NCBI GenBank assembly: GCA_030710605.1
Contig: CP092864.1
Coordinates: forward strand, 140,634,277-140,698,276
Source: Cordylochernes scorpioides
Taxonomy: Eukaryota; Arthropoda; Arachnida; Pseudoscorpiones; Chernetidae
Length of the DNA: 64,000 nt
Direction: 5' to 3'
Shown here piece after piece: positions 8,765-20,099 of this stretch; the stretch's first letter is position 1, and each line of letters begins with the position of its first letter. The notes beneath the pieces were generated by a model. The model saw only the letters and a list, made by a program, of their open reading frames with translations. It ran no database searches and had not been told where the DNA came from. Position numbers and translations under genes: made by a program.

Positions 8765-9540
8765 AATCTACCGCGGCTTTAGGAGTCTACTAAATACAAC
8801 AAACTCCTCTTTTTAAAATTTTTTTATTCTTTTTTTTTTATTATTATTATATACCACAATTTTTTTTCTTCTTCTTCTTCTGTTAAGTACATGATTATTG
8901 TGTAATTTTTTTTTTTTTAGCCTTTTTTTTTTTTGTGGGGGGGGTATGTATATCCTGCCAAGAAATACAATTAGCAATTTGTAAAAAATAATTAAAAAAT
9001 AATAATTTTTTAAAATACACAATTTACCTTTGTATCTGCCCAGCTTTCATACAGTGTATATAGTTCATAGGTTTATAAAAATATTTTTTCTTTTTTTTTA
9101 TTATTTATATCTCCTTTAGGTTGGTAATACCCCTGTGTATGTTTGTTTCGCCATTTTTATTATTATTTTATATTAGCTTTATTCCCTTTTCTATATCTCA
9201 TGTTCCTATATTCCCTATTTAATTTAAATTTATAAAAATGGAAATCCCAAAAATTCTTTTGTCACATTTTAATTATTTTACAAAAAAAAAAATGTCAAGT
9301 TATCCAGCGTTGATTGCAATAATTTTTTTTGTCTTTTTTTTTTTTTTTGCCTTATGAAATTTTTTGAGACTTTTTTTTTTCTGTCTTTTTTTAACTTTCA
9401 TAACTTGTTCATTCTCCCATTTCTTTGATTGTTTAGTTTCTTCCCTCCATTGCAACATCAAGACAACTGGTGTACAGAAAACATTAATAAAAGATCTATT
9501 GTTTCTATATGCTTTTGTGTCTTCCATTTTGGTTCCTATA
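8765..9540 (+). other. PPP4C 3' UTR and low-complexity flank
   Basis: Directly after the PPP4C stop. Long T and A runs and AT-rich DNA, with no other gene. The best polyadenylation signal is AATAAA at 9486-9491 followed by a GT/T-rich stretch, so the UTR may run to about 9.5 kb. Where cleavage really occurs cannot be decided from sequence alone. Confidence 0.5.
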
Positions 9541-9717
9541 CAGTAGAACCTCCCTTTAGCAGACACCCTGCTGGAAGACACCTCTTCACAAAAGACAATT
9601 TTCATTTGCAAAATTGCCAATTTTACTATTTATCACTCTCCGATAAGAGGACACCTCTCTCTAAAAGACACTTTGGCTCTGCAATTAGGTATTGTCCTTT
9701 ACAGGAAGGTTTTACTG
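9541..9717 (+). mobile_element. TA-flanked MITE (CAGTAGAACC family)
   Basis: TA|CAGTAGAACCTCCCTTTAGC at the left and GGAAGGTTTTACTG|TA at the right. Contains GGACACCTCTCTC and ACTTTGGCTCTGCAATTAGG. Confidence 0.8.
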
Positions 9718-9726
9718 TATATAATA

Positions 9727-9790
9727 CACCTATCCCCCGATTTACACGGTACTTTTTTTACACGTTTTCGCTTTTACACGGTTTTCCAAA
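9727..9790 (+). repeat. CACCTATCCCCCGATTTAC element, left end
   Basis: Begins TA|CACCTATCCCCCGATTTACA. The same terminal sequence occurs at 10382 and, inverted, at 10447, so this is either a truncated copy or the left end of a 0.7-kb element spanning 9727-10447 that contains a LINE insertion. Confidence 0.6.
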
Positions 9791-9901
9791 TAAGTTTTTT
9801 TTTTGTTTTTATCTCACTATACTAAATGCTACTGTGATTGAACACATGCGCTGTGTACACATCTCACGAGGAATCCCGAGCTTATGTGCTGACTACATAT
9901 T

Positions 9902-10200
9902 TTGTTGTTGTTGTTGTTTCTTATCCCCTTGTGTAAAGATTACACGAATTCCATGAGTTCATGCTCCGCGAGCTGTTTTATGATGAGCAGCGGCCTCTCC
10001 CAAAGGTCCTGTTTAGTGCATCTAATGCAAGCCAAAATGTGTTCTGGAGCTGCAGGTACCAAACTACATTTTGGGCAAGTGGGATAAATTTTGTTATTAT
10101 TTTCTATCTTCAATGGCTTGAGATGGCCTGTTCTAAATCTTGTTATTGTTGTTTGATGCTGTCTATTTCTGATGTTCAGAGCTCCTCCTGGGTTCACTCC
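9902..10200 (-). pseudogene. LINE ORF2 C-terminal fragment, minus strand
   Basis: The minus strand reads almost openly through [35 protein letters not shown] and [14 protein letters not shown] to HELMEFV and a stop, then the shared 3' tail and (AAC)n. The CPKC...H...C pattern is the zinc-binding end of a LINE ORF2. It is the longest copy of this LINE end in the window. Confidence 0.8.
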
Positions 10201-10381
10201 ACTGTACCAACTGTGCTTAGGTGGGATCCTCCAGTTCTTATTTATTTTTCTGTGGCAAGGGTTCTTTTGTGCCTTTTTTCGCTAGCACATCAGCAGCTTC
10301 ATTGCCTTCAATTCCAACGTGTGAGGGTATCCATTGAATATATTTTTACCTGTCAATGCATTTTATTTTTATTTCTGTGTA

Positions 10382-10447
10382 CACCTATCCCCCGATTTAC
10401 ATGTTTTTCTCAGGAACGTATCTACCGTGTAAATCGGGGGATAGGTG
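10382..10447. mobile_element. Tiny foldback element
   Basis: 66 bp with terminal inverted repeats CACCTATCCCCCGATTTACA and TGTAAATCGGGGGATAGGTG flanked by TA on both sides. Nearly all of it folds into one hairpin. Confidence 0.75.
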
Positions 10448-10521
10448 TATATACTGTCAAACCTCTTTTTCTTCCCCCCCCCCCCTTTTTTTTTTTTTTT
10501 CTAAAGAGAATAATTCATTGA

Positions 10522-10966
10522 ATGCAAGGTAATAAGACCAAATCCAAATAAATAATGTGTTACTATTTATATTATAAACACAATAACATTTTTGGCTTTT
10601 TCCTATTACACGTGGTACAGGCCATGATAATCATGGTGGGTAAAGTAAGCAACTGCTTTTACTGTAAGTGCACCACATGTCTACACATATGAAAAGCAGT
10701 TCTAATTTGCACTTACAAATGTGCCAGAGCCTCGTTTGGTTACTTGCACTCGCTGGTGGGGTTGGACTTTTGCAAGAATCGGGGGCCATTGGAGCATTTT
10801 TTATTTATAAGAAAAAAAGTGCCTAATGCGGGAATCGAACCCGGGTCTTAGTGGTTGAAAAACAATGGTTTAGACCATCCTTCCACCAACCCCCACAAAC
10901 AATAACATATTTATTGATCCACTATTTATTTATTTGGATTTGGTCTTATTACCTTGTGCTTATTAT
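10522..10966. mobile_element. Foldback MITE split by a SINE
   Basis: Inverted ends GCAAGGTAATAAGACCAAAT and ATTTGGTCTTATTACCTTGT lie about 440 bp apart. Removing the SINE (10590-10899) and one copy of its target duplication leaves a short element like the one at 25556-25682. Confidence 0.75.
10590..10899 (-). mobile_element. tRNA-derived SINE, full copy with target duplication
   Basis: Minus strand: a tRNA-like head with GGTGGAAGGATGGTCTAAAC and an intact box B (GGGTTCGATTCCC), then the conserved body and tail. The repeat CAATAACAT lies on each side (10581-10589 and 10900-10908). This is the best reference copy for the SINE family in the window. Confidence 0.85.
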
Positions 10967-11309
10967 CTATAATCCAAATTGTGTGCCTTATCATAATTCA
11001 GTGTTGCATCATATATATATTTTTATAATAAATTTTTTATTTTTTTTAAATAATAAAATAAAGGTTGCAGGGCTAAGTTTTTTGTGAAAACCTTTTATTT
11101 TCAAGCTTTTGGACTTGTCAGTCTTTCAACAGCATTATCACTTTAACAAATTAATAATAAATACTATTTTTATATATACCTTATTGATTCTCCGCTAGGT
11201 GGCCAACGGATACGCAGCAAGAAACGTCGGCTAAAGCACTAAGCAGACAACACTTGATTCCAGCTCGGATAAGAATATCCGAGAACTAATTGTTGCCCTC
11301 TCTGACAAG

Positions 11310-11915
11310 ATGGAAGATTGGCATGGGAAACTAGAGACAAAGTTATCTTCTGTTGAACAAGGAATAGAGAAATTGGATCGTCGCATACAACAGTTAGAAA
11401 CAAAGATGGATAACACTGCGAAATCAGTCGCGATGAACTCGGAGAAAATACGAGAAATGGATACTCGAATAGAATTTTTGGAAATGAAAATGAGAGAAAA
11501 TAACCTAATTTTCCACGGAGTAGAAGGAAATGAGGGTGAGAATCCCGAAGAATCCTACTCCACTATAAAACAGATAATTGCCGACAAGATGCAGATACCG
11601 GAGAAAATTGATATCTTACAATGCCGTCGGCTGTCCAAAAGGGCTAGGGCTCCACTCCTTGTTAGCATTCCTGACCACAACGAAAGAATAAAGCTATTTA
11701 AGAATGCATTTAAGCTTAGAAACTTTAAAATATACATAAGTAAAGACTACACTCTTGGGATCAGAGAACAACGTAGAATATTGATCGCCAAAAGAAAAGA
11801 ACTTTTAACAAGTGGAACTTTTACAAAATTAAGAGATAACAAGTTGATTGTCGCAGGCATAAAGTACCAAGTTGTAAATGGAAAAATTGTCAGTCCAAAT
11901 GGGGCTGAATTATAG
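11310..11915 (+). CDS. LINE ORF1 protein, coiled coil plus RNA-binding-like domain
   Basis: 201 residues and intact. Residues about 1-70 have heptad-like repeats rich in Glu, Lys and Leu (VEQGIEKLDRRIQQLETKMD), predicting a trimer-forming coiled coil. MRENNLIFHGVEGNE at about 61-75 marks the start of the RRM-like domain typical of L1-type ORF1 proteins, and RRILIAKRKEL lies toward the C-terminus. Such proteins bind the LINE RNA in the RNP. ATG at 11310 is the first good start after the 5' UTR. No CCHC zinc knuckle is present. Confidence 0.8.
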   Translation: MEDWHGKLETKLSSVEQGIEKLDRRIQQLETKMDNTAKSVAMNSEKIREMDTRIEFLEMKMRENNLIFHGVEGNEGENPEESYSTIKQIIADKMQIPEKIDILQCRRLSKRARAPLLVSIPDHNERIKLFKNAFKLRNFKIYISKDYTLGIREQRRILIAKRKELLTSGTFTKLRDNKLIVAGIKYQVVNGKIVSPNGAEL

Positions 11916-12074
11916 CTAATAAACAAAAATAATCTAGAGAAAAAATGTAATTATTTAAAAATAAATAAATCTAACCAGCCACTGACAAATCCCCAATCCT
12001 CTGTAAATAAAAATACTTATGGGCAAACTACTGTAAATAAACAATCTTGTTTTTCGTTCAAAGACGACACACAA

Positions 12075-13789
12075 GTGCTGTGTTGGAATGTTAATGGTTT
12101 GGAAAGGATGTTGCTGCAATTCGACCTATTCACACATTTAGAAAAGTGCAGCATTTTTGCACTCACAGAAACATGGAAGGATCAACATCTGAAGAATAAA
12201 CCAACAGGATTTCATTTGTATGAATCACTTGCTCAGAGAGACCACAAGAAGGGTTGATCATCGGGGGGAATTATTGTTGGGATTCGAGAAGCTATAAAAG
12301 ACAAGATTGAAAGGACTGAAATTGAAAAACAATGGATTATGATCTGTCTGAGGTTGGACGGTGAAATGTGAGTGTGTATGATCTTTGCTTACTTGCCACC
12401 AAACGAACACTATTTGACCAACTGCAAAAATTTACTTGACCAAATAGAAGGGAAAATAGTTGAAGGATATGAAGTTTTACTGGCTGGTGACTTGAATACA
12501 CGAACGGGTGCAATGGGAATTCTTCATAATACATTATACCTTCCTTGCTACTTAACTACTAGACGCACTTCTAAAGATCCTGTAATATCTACGCATTCAG
12601 AACAATTCATAGATAGATTGGATAATAATACTCTCACAATTTTGAACGGCAGAACAAGGGGTGATAGAAGTGGTAACTACACATACATATCAGCACGGGG
12701 ATCCTCGGTGGTAGACTACTGTATTGTCTCCCATGGGCTGTTAGGTTACGTACATGACCTATACATCGAGGGATTACCACATTCAGATCACTTACCTCTA
12801 ATTATAAAAATGGATATGAGTTGGGGACCGAAACAAGTGACGAACCCGACTTCACGGGTAAAGAAAAAATATATATGGTTACCCGAAAGAGTAACGCTAT
12901 TTGTAGAGGACTTAGGAGGAGCTTATGGTTTTTGGAATAACTCGATTGAGAATATAATGAACAACATGGTTAATCAGATCAAAAGCGCAATGGTACAAAA
13001 TGGTATGCAAATTGAAATAAAAACGAATAACTCACTGTCGAAGCCCTGGTTTGATCATGAGTGCTACATAGCGAAAAAGATTATGAAAGCAACTCTGACA
13101 AAATATATTAAATCTAATAGGGATCTAGATCGTTTGGAATATGTTAAAACAAGGAACAAATATACATCGATTATTAACAATAAAAAGAAAAAATACTTTT
13201 GTGAAATACAAGAAAAATTAAATAATACATACGATTCAAGTGAATTCTGGAAAACAATAGCTCGCTTCAGAAAAATAAACTATACACAGGGCAATATCTC
13301 AATATCGGATTGGCAGCAATTTTACAATAAACTCCTGGATACAGAATCAATACCAGATTACGAACCCGTTACTATGACCTTCCTAAATACAGATAATGAG
13401 CTAACTAAATGCATAACTCTTAATGAAATAAGCAAAGAAATTTCTCGAATAAGGCATGGCAAGGCGGCAGGTTTTGACGACATAATGAATGAAGCAATAA
13501 AGGCCCTCCCAAAAGATTATCTAATTTCCTTAAAGGATATATTCAATAGAATTTTGAGAACGTCTGAATTTCCGACAACATGGTTGAAATCAGTTATTCA
13601 ACCAATTTTTAAAAATGGTGATCCAGACGACCCCTCTAACTATCGAGGTATAGCGCTCTTAAGCAATTTAGCAAAATTATTTACATCAATACTCAAATCT
13701 TGTCTAGGCAGTTGGATCGAAAGGAGAAATATAGTTCCTTAGAACCAGGCGGGATTCAGGGCCGGCCACTCTTGTCAAGAGCATATATT
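12075..13789 (+). pseudogene. LINE ORF2, endonuclease and start of reverse transcriptase (broken)
   Basis: The frame shows an AP-endonuclease-like domain: LCWNVNGLE, ALTETWKD, LLAGDLNTRTG, VVDYCIVSHG and LPHSDHLPLI. The reverse-transcriptase fingers follow (KAAGFDDIMNEAIK, WLKSVIQPIFKNGDP, NYRGIALLSNLAKLF and NQAGFRAGHSC). In-frame stops occur at about 12255 (TGA), 12369 (TGA) and 13741 (TAG). The true ORF2 start is uncertain because the frame stays open upstream of 12075 with no clear ATG. It continues at 18124 after the gypsy insertion. Confidence 0.85.
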
Positions 13790-13794
13790 CACTC

Positions 13795-14029
13795 TGTGGT
13801 GTTTTGCATAACAATTGTTATGTTTAGATAAATCGTCGAGATATGCAAATAAGGTTTTGCATAGTGTTTATTTGTTTGTGTTACTATGTTAATTATTTTT
13901 ATGTATATATATATATATCATTAAATTGTAAATAGCTCATTCAGTCATATTAGTGTTTATGAGGCAATAAAGGTTTTATCTCTCACTTAATGGATCTCGG
14001 TGACCTGGAGTAATTGTAGAGACACAACA
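13795..14029 (+). repeat. Gypsy 1 5' LTR
   Basis: 235 bp, TG...CA. Contains GGCAATAAAGG near its end, a possible polyadenylation signal. It differs from the 3' LTR at a few sites and by about 2 bp of (AT)n length. Confidence 0.9.
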
Positions 14030-14056
14030 TTGGCGACGAGGTAAAGTGAGTGAACA

Positions 14057-14989
14057 ATGATGAACATTGAACAATTCAACCCAAACAATGGAAATGAAAT
14101 CTCGAGTTATTTAGAGCGCTTTGAATCCTATTGCATAGCGAATGATATAGTAAAGGTTGATAAAAAGAGGGCAACATTTTTCTCGCTATGTGGAAGAGAA
14201 ACGTATAATATAATACGGACGTTGACCTCTCCCAAGAATCCATTGGAGACAGAATGGGAGGAGGTGGTAAAAAGGATTAAAAAATACTTTGATCCAACGC
14301 CAAATATAATAGTGCAGCGTTTTAAATTTACGAAAAGGCTTCAAATGCCAAATGAAACAATATCTGAATTTATAACAGCTCTAAAGAAAATTGCCGAGAA
14401 GTGCGAATTCCCTGATTTGGAAGATAGGTTGCGTGATGCCCTAGTATGCGGTATTCTAAACGGGGAGATACAATCAATGCTGTTAATGAACAGTATGCTA
14501 ACATTTAAAGTTGCTCAAGAAATGGCATTGGCACATGAGGCTGCGGTAAAGAACGTTGCAGAAATTAAAGATGGAAAACCTCAGGAAGAAATGAATGTAA
14601 TGGGAAGAGCTGTTAAGGTGAGACTGAGGGATGAGAAGAAGATTTTTAAATGTTTCCGATGTGGAAACACAAATCACAGAGAAGAGCAATGTTTCTTTAA
14701 AGATAAAAGATGTTTTAAATGCCAGAAGTTAGGGCATATATCTAGGGTCTGTAAGAACGGGAACTGGAGGAGCGATCGTAATAATTGCTCGATAGATGAG
14801 GCGGAGGCAACTAATGGCCTTTTTAATGTGAATCAAGTGAAGGACACAAGTAACATGCGGAATTATATGGTAAGGGTACAGACTAGCGGTCGAGATATTA
14901 ATATGCTCATTGACTCAGGAACAGGGAAAAATATTATTTCTGAGAAGACATACGTATATAGAAACTTGGGTGAAGTCAGAAAGGCCTAG
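14057..14989 (+). pseudogene. gag: Gypsy 1 Gag and start of protease
   Basis: 310 residues. An N-terminal capsid-type region (YLERFESYCIAND, FSLCGRETYNII, RFKFTKRLQMPNETISEF) is followed by two CCHC knuckles, CFRCGNTNHREEQC and CFKCQKLGHISRVC, and then the protease active-site stretch MLIDSGTGKN. The frame stops within the protease; the rest of the protease (NLIGREAF) is in the next frame. A disabling indel near 14.98 kb is therefore more likely than a programmed gag-pol shift. Confidence 0.85.
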
Positions 14990-16016
14990 AATAGAGAAGG
15001 ATTCTACCAAGTTGGTGCAATGGAACAGACAGAGGTTATCCATTCTGGGTAAAATAAAGGCCGACGTAAAAGTGAACAAAAGAAATATCACAATGGAATT
15101 GCTTGTGGTCGAAGGTCCGGGCCCAAATCTGATTGGAAGGGAGGCGTTTGACCAGATTGGAATTGGTCTTGAATGGATAAATTATGGCGACAATGTATGT
15201 CAAATCACTGAGGAATTTATGGATGTGTTTAAAGAGAAATTAGGACAATACAGAGGTCCACCAATCCACATAAAGATCAAAACTCTAGGGAAACCCACAT
15301 TTCTAAGAGCTAGAACATTGCCATACGCAATTAGACCTAAGGTTGAAGAGGCTTTGAGGAAGATGGAGGAACAAGGAATATTGACTCCTGTTGAATTTAC
15401 AAGGTTTGCTACTCCAATTGTCCCAGTACTGAAAAGGGATGGTTCAATAAGAATATGTGGAGATTATCGGAGTACTGTTAACACCATCGTGGAGTCAGAT
15501 ACTTTCCCAGTTCCGGCGGCAGCCGACTTGCAAGTCAATTTGGCAGGAGGAAAGGTTTTTTCAAAGTTGGACCTTAAAGATGCATATCAGCAGCTGGTGG
15601 TGGATGAGGAGACAGCAGAGCTATTGGCTATTAACACGAACAAGGGGTTGTTTAAGGTAAACCGTTTGCCTTTTGGTGTTTCCTGTGCGCCAGGAATATT
15701 CCAGCGACGAATGGAAAGTTTAATAGCCAAAATTCCAGGAGTAGTCGTTTACCTGGATGACATTCTGGTAACAGGGAAAGATGAAATGGAACATGACCTC
15801 CGATTGAGAGAAGTATTGAAGAGTATTCAAAGAATGGGATTGACTCTTAAGAAGGAGAAGTGCGAATTTAAAAAATCTTCGTTAATTTTTCTTGGGTGCC
15901 GAATAGATGCGGAAGGCATACACCCTACTGAAGAGAAATGTGAGGCAATTAAGAATTTTCCGAAACCCGAAAACAAAAAAGAGTTACAGTTTCCTTGGAC
16001 TATTGAATTTTTATAG
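14990..16016 (+). pseudogene. pol: Gypsy 1 protease remainder and reverse transcriptase
   Basis: Contains NLIGREAFDQIG (protease end), then RT: TPVEFTRFATPIVPV, ICGDYRSTVN, FSKLDLKDAYQQL, LPFGVSCAPGIFQ and catalytic YLDD (VVVYLDDILVTG). It ends at a stop at 16014 after KKELQF. Loss of two bases there would explain the jump to the frame beginning SFLGLLNFYSKF. RNase H and integrase follow in that frame. Confidence 0.85.
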
Positions 16017-17880
16017 CAAATTTTTAAAAGACCGAACCACTGTACTTGAACCACTGCATAGACTACTAAACAAAAGAAATTGTTGGAAATGGAAAGAAGT
16101 GGAGGATAGAGCATTCAGGGAGGCAAAGAATTTGATTCAATCCGATTTGGTGCTAACACCCTATGATGCCAGAAAACCCCTGGTCTTGGCTTGTGATGCA
16201 TCACCCTTTGGAGTAGGAGCAGTGCTTTCGCACGTGGAGGAAGGAATGGAGAGACCCATTGCGTTTGCTTCGAGAACTATGTCTCAGACGGAAAGAAGGT
16301 ATGCACAAATAGATAAGGAAGCCCTGGCCATAATATTTGGCATCTCAAAATTCTACAAATATTTGTATGGCCGTGACTTTAAGATAATCACTGACCATAA
16401 GCCTCTACTGGGAATCTATAATCCGAACAAACCTATCCCTCAGATGCTTTCCCCGAGGATGATGAAGTGGAGTCTTACATTGGCATCGTACTCCTATCAG
16501 ATTGAACATAGACCTGGGAGAATGAACGCAAATGCGGATGCGTTGAGTAGAGCACCCCACGAAAAAACAAGTAAAGAAACACCGGAACTAGTTGACGTTT
16601 TTCTTATGGAAACTAACGAAGAGTCACCATTAGAGGCGAAGGAAGTGGCAAAATTAACGCAGGAAGACTCTGTTCTGGGGATAATTGTGGAATGGACTCG
16701 AATAGGATGGCCAGCTCACTGTCCAGCAGAAAAATTTAGGCCATACTTCAATAGGAGAAATGAATTATCCCTACATAGAGAGTGTCTCCTGTGGGGAAAT
16801 AGGGTAGTAATACCGCCCGTTCTACAGAGGAGAACAATAGAACAGCTTCATGAAATTCACCCTGGAATTGTACAAATGAAGGCAATTGCAAGGAGCCATG
16901 TGTGGTGGCCAGGAATGGATAAGGCTATAGAGAATAGGGTCGAAAGATGCGAAAATTGTCAACTGGTGCGAAATAATCCTAAACCGAGCCCAGTTCACCC
17001 TTGGACGGCACCAGTTAAACCATGGTCACGCATTCATATAGACTATGCAGGTCCATTCCATGGGAGAACGTTTCTAATAGTTGTTGATTCAATGTCTAAG
17101 TGGCCGGAGGCCATCATCATGGATCACTGCACGGCAACAGCTACAGTGCGAGTGTTAAGAGATCTGTTCGCTGTTCATGGTTTGCCCGACCAGGTTGTTT
17201 CGGATAATGGTCGCATGTTTGTGGGTCATGAGTTCCAGGAATTTTTGAGGATGAACGGAATAAGGCATATAACATCGGCTCCCTACCACCCACAGACAAA
17301 CGGACAGGCAGAAAGAGTGGTACAAACACTCAAACAGCTAATAAGAAAGAATGGATGGGAGAACATATCGGTTACGCTGCCACGCGCTCTGTTTGCAATG
17401 CGGACTACACCTCATGGAACAACTGGACTAACACCAGCTGAGCTACTAATGGGTCGCAGACTGACCACAAGAATGAACCGGTTGCACCCTAAAGAAAGTG
17501 AAGATAACGAAAATGGAAAAGAACACTTCCAAAATAGGTTCAAGTCCCAAGAGAATGTGTATGCACGTAAATATAATGGAAAGGGAAAGTGGGAACCGGG
17601 GAAGATAAAGACAGTACTTGGACCCAGGAACTATGAGGTAATTATGGAAAACGAAGTGACAGCAAAAAGACACCAGGACCAATTGATGAGAAGAGTCAAG
17701 GAAGAAGTATCGGAGGATGTGGAGAAGAAGGAGGAGTGTAACACCGAAATAAGGGGGGAACAAATGAATGACCCAAACGAATCACCGGAAAGGCTGGAGG
17801 AAACACCTTGGCCAAGTAGACCAATAAGAAACCGGAGACTCCCCGAATACTTAAAAGATTGTGTAACAAATTGGGGGTGA
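15990..17880 (+). pseudogene. pol: Gypsy 1 RNase H and integrase
   Basis: Open from the second frameshift to TGA at 17880. RT thumb (SFLGLLNFYSKF), RNase H (VLACDASPFGVGAVL, RRYAQIDKEALA, ITDHKPLLGI), integrase zinc domain (HEIHP...H...CENC) and the catalytic triad: IDYAGPF, VVSDNGRMF and NGQAERVVQ with 35 residues between the second Asp and the Glu. The C-terminal part resembles gypsy integrase tails (RKYNGKGKWEPGKI). No chromodomain was recognised. Confidence 0.88.
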
Positions 17881-17885
17881 GAAGA

Positions 17886-18118
17886 TGTGGTGTTTTGCAT
17901 AACAATAGTTATGTTTAGATAAATTGTCGAGATACGCAAATAAGGTTTTGCATAGTGTTTGTTTGTTTGTGTTACTATGTTAATTATTTTTATGTATATA
18001 TATATATCATTAAATTGTAAATAGTTCATTCAGTCATATTAGTGTTTATGAGGCAATAAAGGTTTTATCTCTCACTTAATGGATCTCGGTGACCTGGAGT
18101 AGTTGTAGAGACACAACA
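17886..18118 (+). repeat. Gypsy 1 3' LTR
   Basis: 233 bp, partner of 13795-14029. Followed by CACTC, the second copy of the target duplication. Confidence 0.9.
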
Positions 18119-18123
18119 CACTC

Positions 18124-19730
18124 TATTATCCCTGATTCAAATGACTAAGCCGAAAAAGAAGGAAGTGCTACATGTTTTTCGTGGATTTGAAAAAAGCCTT
18201 CGACACAGTGCCCCACTCATTATTATGGAGAAAACTGGTAGATGCAGGTCTCAACCACCGTTTTGTTAACCTAATTAAAGATTATTACACAAATATGACA
18301 GCGGTAGTGCGATGAAACAATTCATTCACTGCGCCAATAAAGGTGCGTTCGGGAGTTTTACAAGGGGAGCCGATGTCACCTTATTTATTTATACTTTTTA
18401 TAAATGATTTAATCGGTCTCTACAATAATTCAGATTTACCGGGAATATATCTCCCAAATTATGGATATGTTCATATTCTACTATACGCAGACGATATTGT
18501 CTTGATTGGAGAATCCAAAAATAACCTTCAAATAAAAATCAATATGCTAAGAAAATATTTTGAAACAAATTTATTAACCCTGAATGAAAATAAGTCAAAA
18601 ATAGTAGTTTTCAGAAACGGCGGTCAATTAGCACAAAATGATAAATGGTTTTGGGGTGAGCGGCAACTGTCTGTTACAGCGAAATATCTATACTTGGGAT
18701 ACCCGCTTACAAGTGCAAATTCACTAAACAAGGTAGCGTCACACTACAAGGGCAAAGCCCTGGCAGCAATTGGCGCTGTGTGGCAAGTTCTGACAAAATC
18801 CAAGATGAACTCTCTAAATGCGGCAATGAGATTACTTGATTCGACGGTCTTGCCCCACATGCTATACGCCGCACCCTGCTGGGCACTCAACCAAGTAAAG
18901 GTAGTTGACCAGGTTCAGAATATTTTCCTAAGACGCTACCTGAATTTACCAAAGTATACTCCGGGCTTTATGCTAAGAATGGAGTGTGGACGAGTATCAC
19001 AGGAAGTTATCATAACTAAACAGGTCCTGAGATTTTGGGTGAGGATTATGAAAATGGAGGAGAGTAGGTTGCCCCGGGCATGTTTGTCACACCTCTGGAC
19101 ATTACACAGCAATCAAAGGGCTGGTTTAACCTTTGTCGAAAACCTGTCAACCATTTTAGATTCAAACGGTTTTTCGTTCCTGAAGGGTTGTCCGGATTAC
19201 ACTGCAATACTGACTGAAATCCCTGCTATTATTCGAATAGCAACCGAACAAAGCATCCAAAGCGACATGGCGAAAATCCTAAATACTTCACATTACAGTC
19301 ACTTCAAATACCTAAAAAAATCAATAACAGCAGAACGATATTTATTCACAACTATTCCTCTAGCTATTAAAATATTTTTTGCACAACTGAGACTCCTATG
19401 GACGATCTTCCCAGAAAATCGTTCAAAGCGCTGGAAGATTGATTTGACTCTAACTTGTGATCTGTGTAAAAACAGAATCCAAGACGAAATTATGCATATA
19501 ATATTTGGATGCTCTTGCTTAGAGAAACAGAGGAAAGAAATTTTGGGTGACTTATACCCTGGTCTCAACCTGACTGCCAACAAATTTGCAGCTGGATGAA
19601 CACACTGATGGTTGATCAGGGTCTCTCCCTCGGTTTATATAAATTCTACAAGGCCGCAGTCAATGTCCGTTGGAGAATAATGGATTCGCCGAATGTCGTG
19701 GTTTGCTTGGAGGAAGAAGGCGAAGATTGA
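18124..19730 (+). pseudogene. LINE ORF2, reverse transcriptase core and C-terminus (broken)
   Basis: Continues the frame cut at 13789. FFVDLKKAFDTVPHSLLW follows a one-base frameshift near 18176, and a TGA lies at about 18313. Then come SGVLQGEPMSPYLF and the catalytic YADD (LLYADDIVLIGES), a thumb and connection region, and a zinc-binding C-terminus (CDLCKN, MHIIFGCSCLE). One more frameshift near 19595 moves the end to a frame closing EEEGED at 19730. Confidence 0.85.
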
Positions 19731-20099
19731 ACGCGGCTGATTCCACACTAGCCCTCTCAACGATATCCTAACCTTGACATATCCTAAACATTGGTACTTT
19801 AATTTAAATATTTAATCATGCATGGTTCTTTTTGCTCTGTATGTTTATTTTTTGTATATATGGCTATATTTCTTTTTGTTTGTTTTTTCTTTCTTCTCTC
19901 TTTTCTTTTTCCTTATTACCTCTTGTATTCTAGTTTTTACTTTTGAAATATCTTCCTTTGCTAAATCCTGTAGAGGGGAATCATGTATAGGGCTGGATGC
20001 CCCAAATAAAAAAGGCTTGTGTGTGTGTGTGTGTATATATATACCTTATTATTCACATATTTTAAATACTTATGACTTATGCTGACAAGGGTCAACAGT

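Larger units (their letters stand above)
13795..18118 (+). mobile_element. Ty3/gypsy retrotransposon 1
   Basis: LTRs 13795-14029 and 17886-18118 begin TGTGGTG and end CACAACA. CACTC is duplicated on both sides (13790-13794 and 18119-18123). One base after the left LTR comes TGGCGACGAGG, complementary to the 3' end of tRNA-Ser(GCU), as in mag-like gypsy elements. TTGGGGGTGAGAAGA before the right LTR is the polypurine tract. Gag, protease, RT, RNase H and integrase are present in three frames. It is inserted into LINE ORF2. No envelope gene was found. Confidence 0.93.
11186..20035 (+). mobile_element. Full-length LINE (non-LTR retrotransposon), split by a gypsy element
   Basis: TATATATACCTTATT flanks both ends (11171-11185 and 20036-20050), a 15-bp target duplication. 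Between them are a short 5' UTR, ORF1 (11310-11915), ORF2 with endonuclease and reverse transcriptase, and a 3' end CCAAATAAAAAAGGC followed by a (TG)n tail. Removing the gypsy insertion (13795-18118 plus one CACTC) gives about 4.5 kb, normal for a complete element. Several stops and frameshifts make it inactive. The clade was not determined; ORF1 lacks CCHC knuckles and no RNase H was recognised. Confidence 0.9.
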
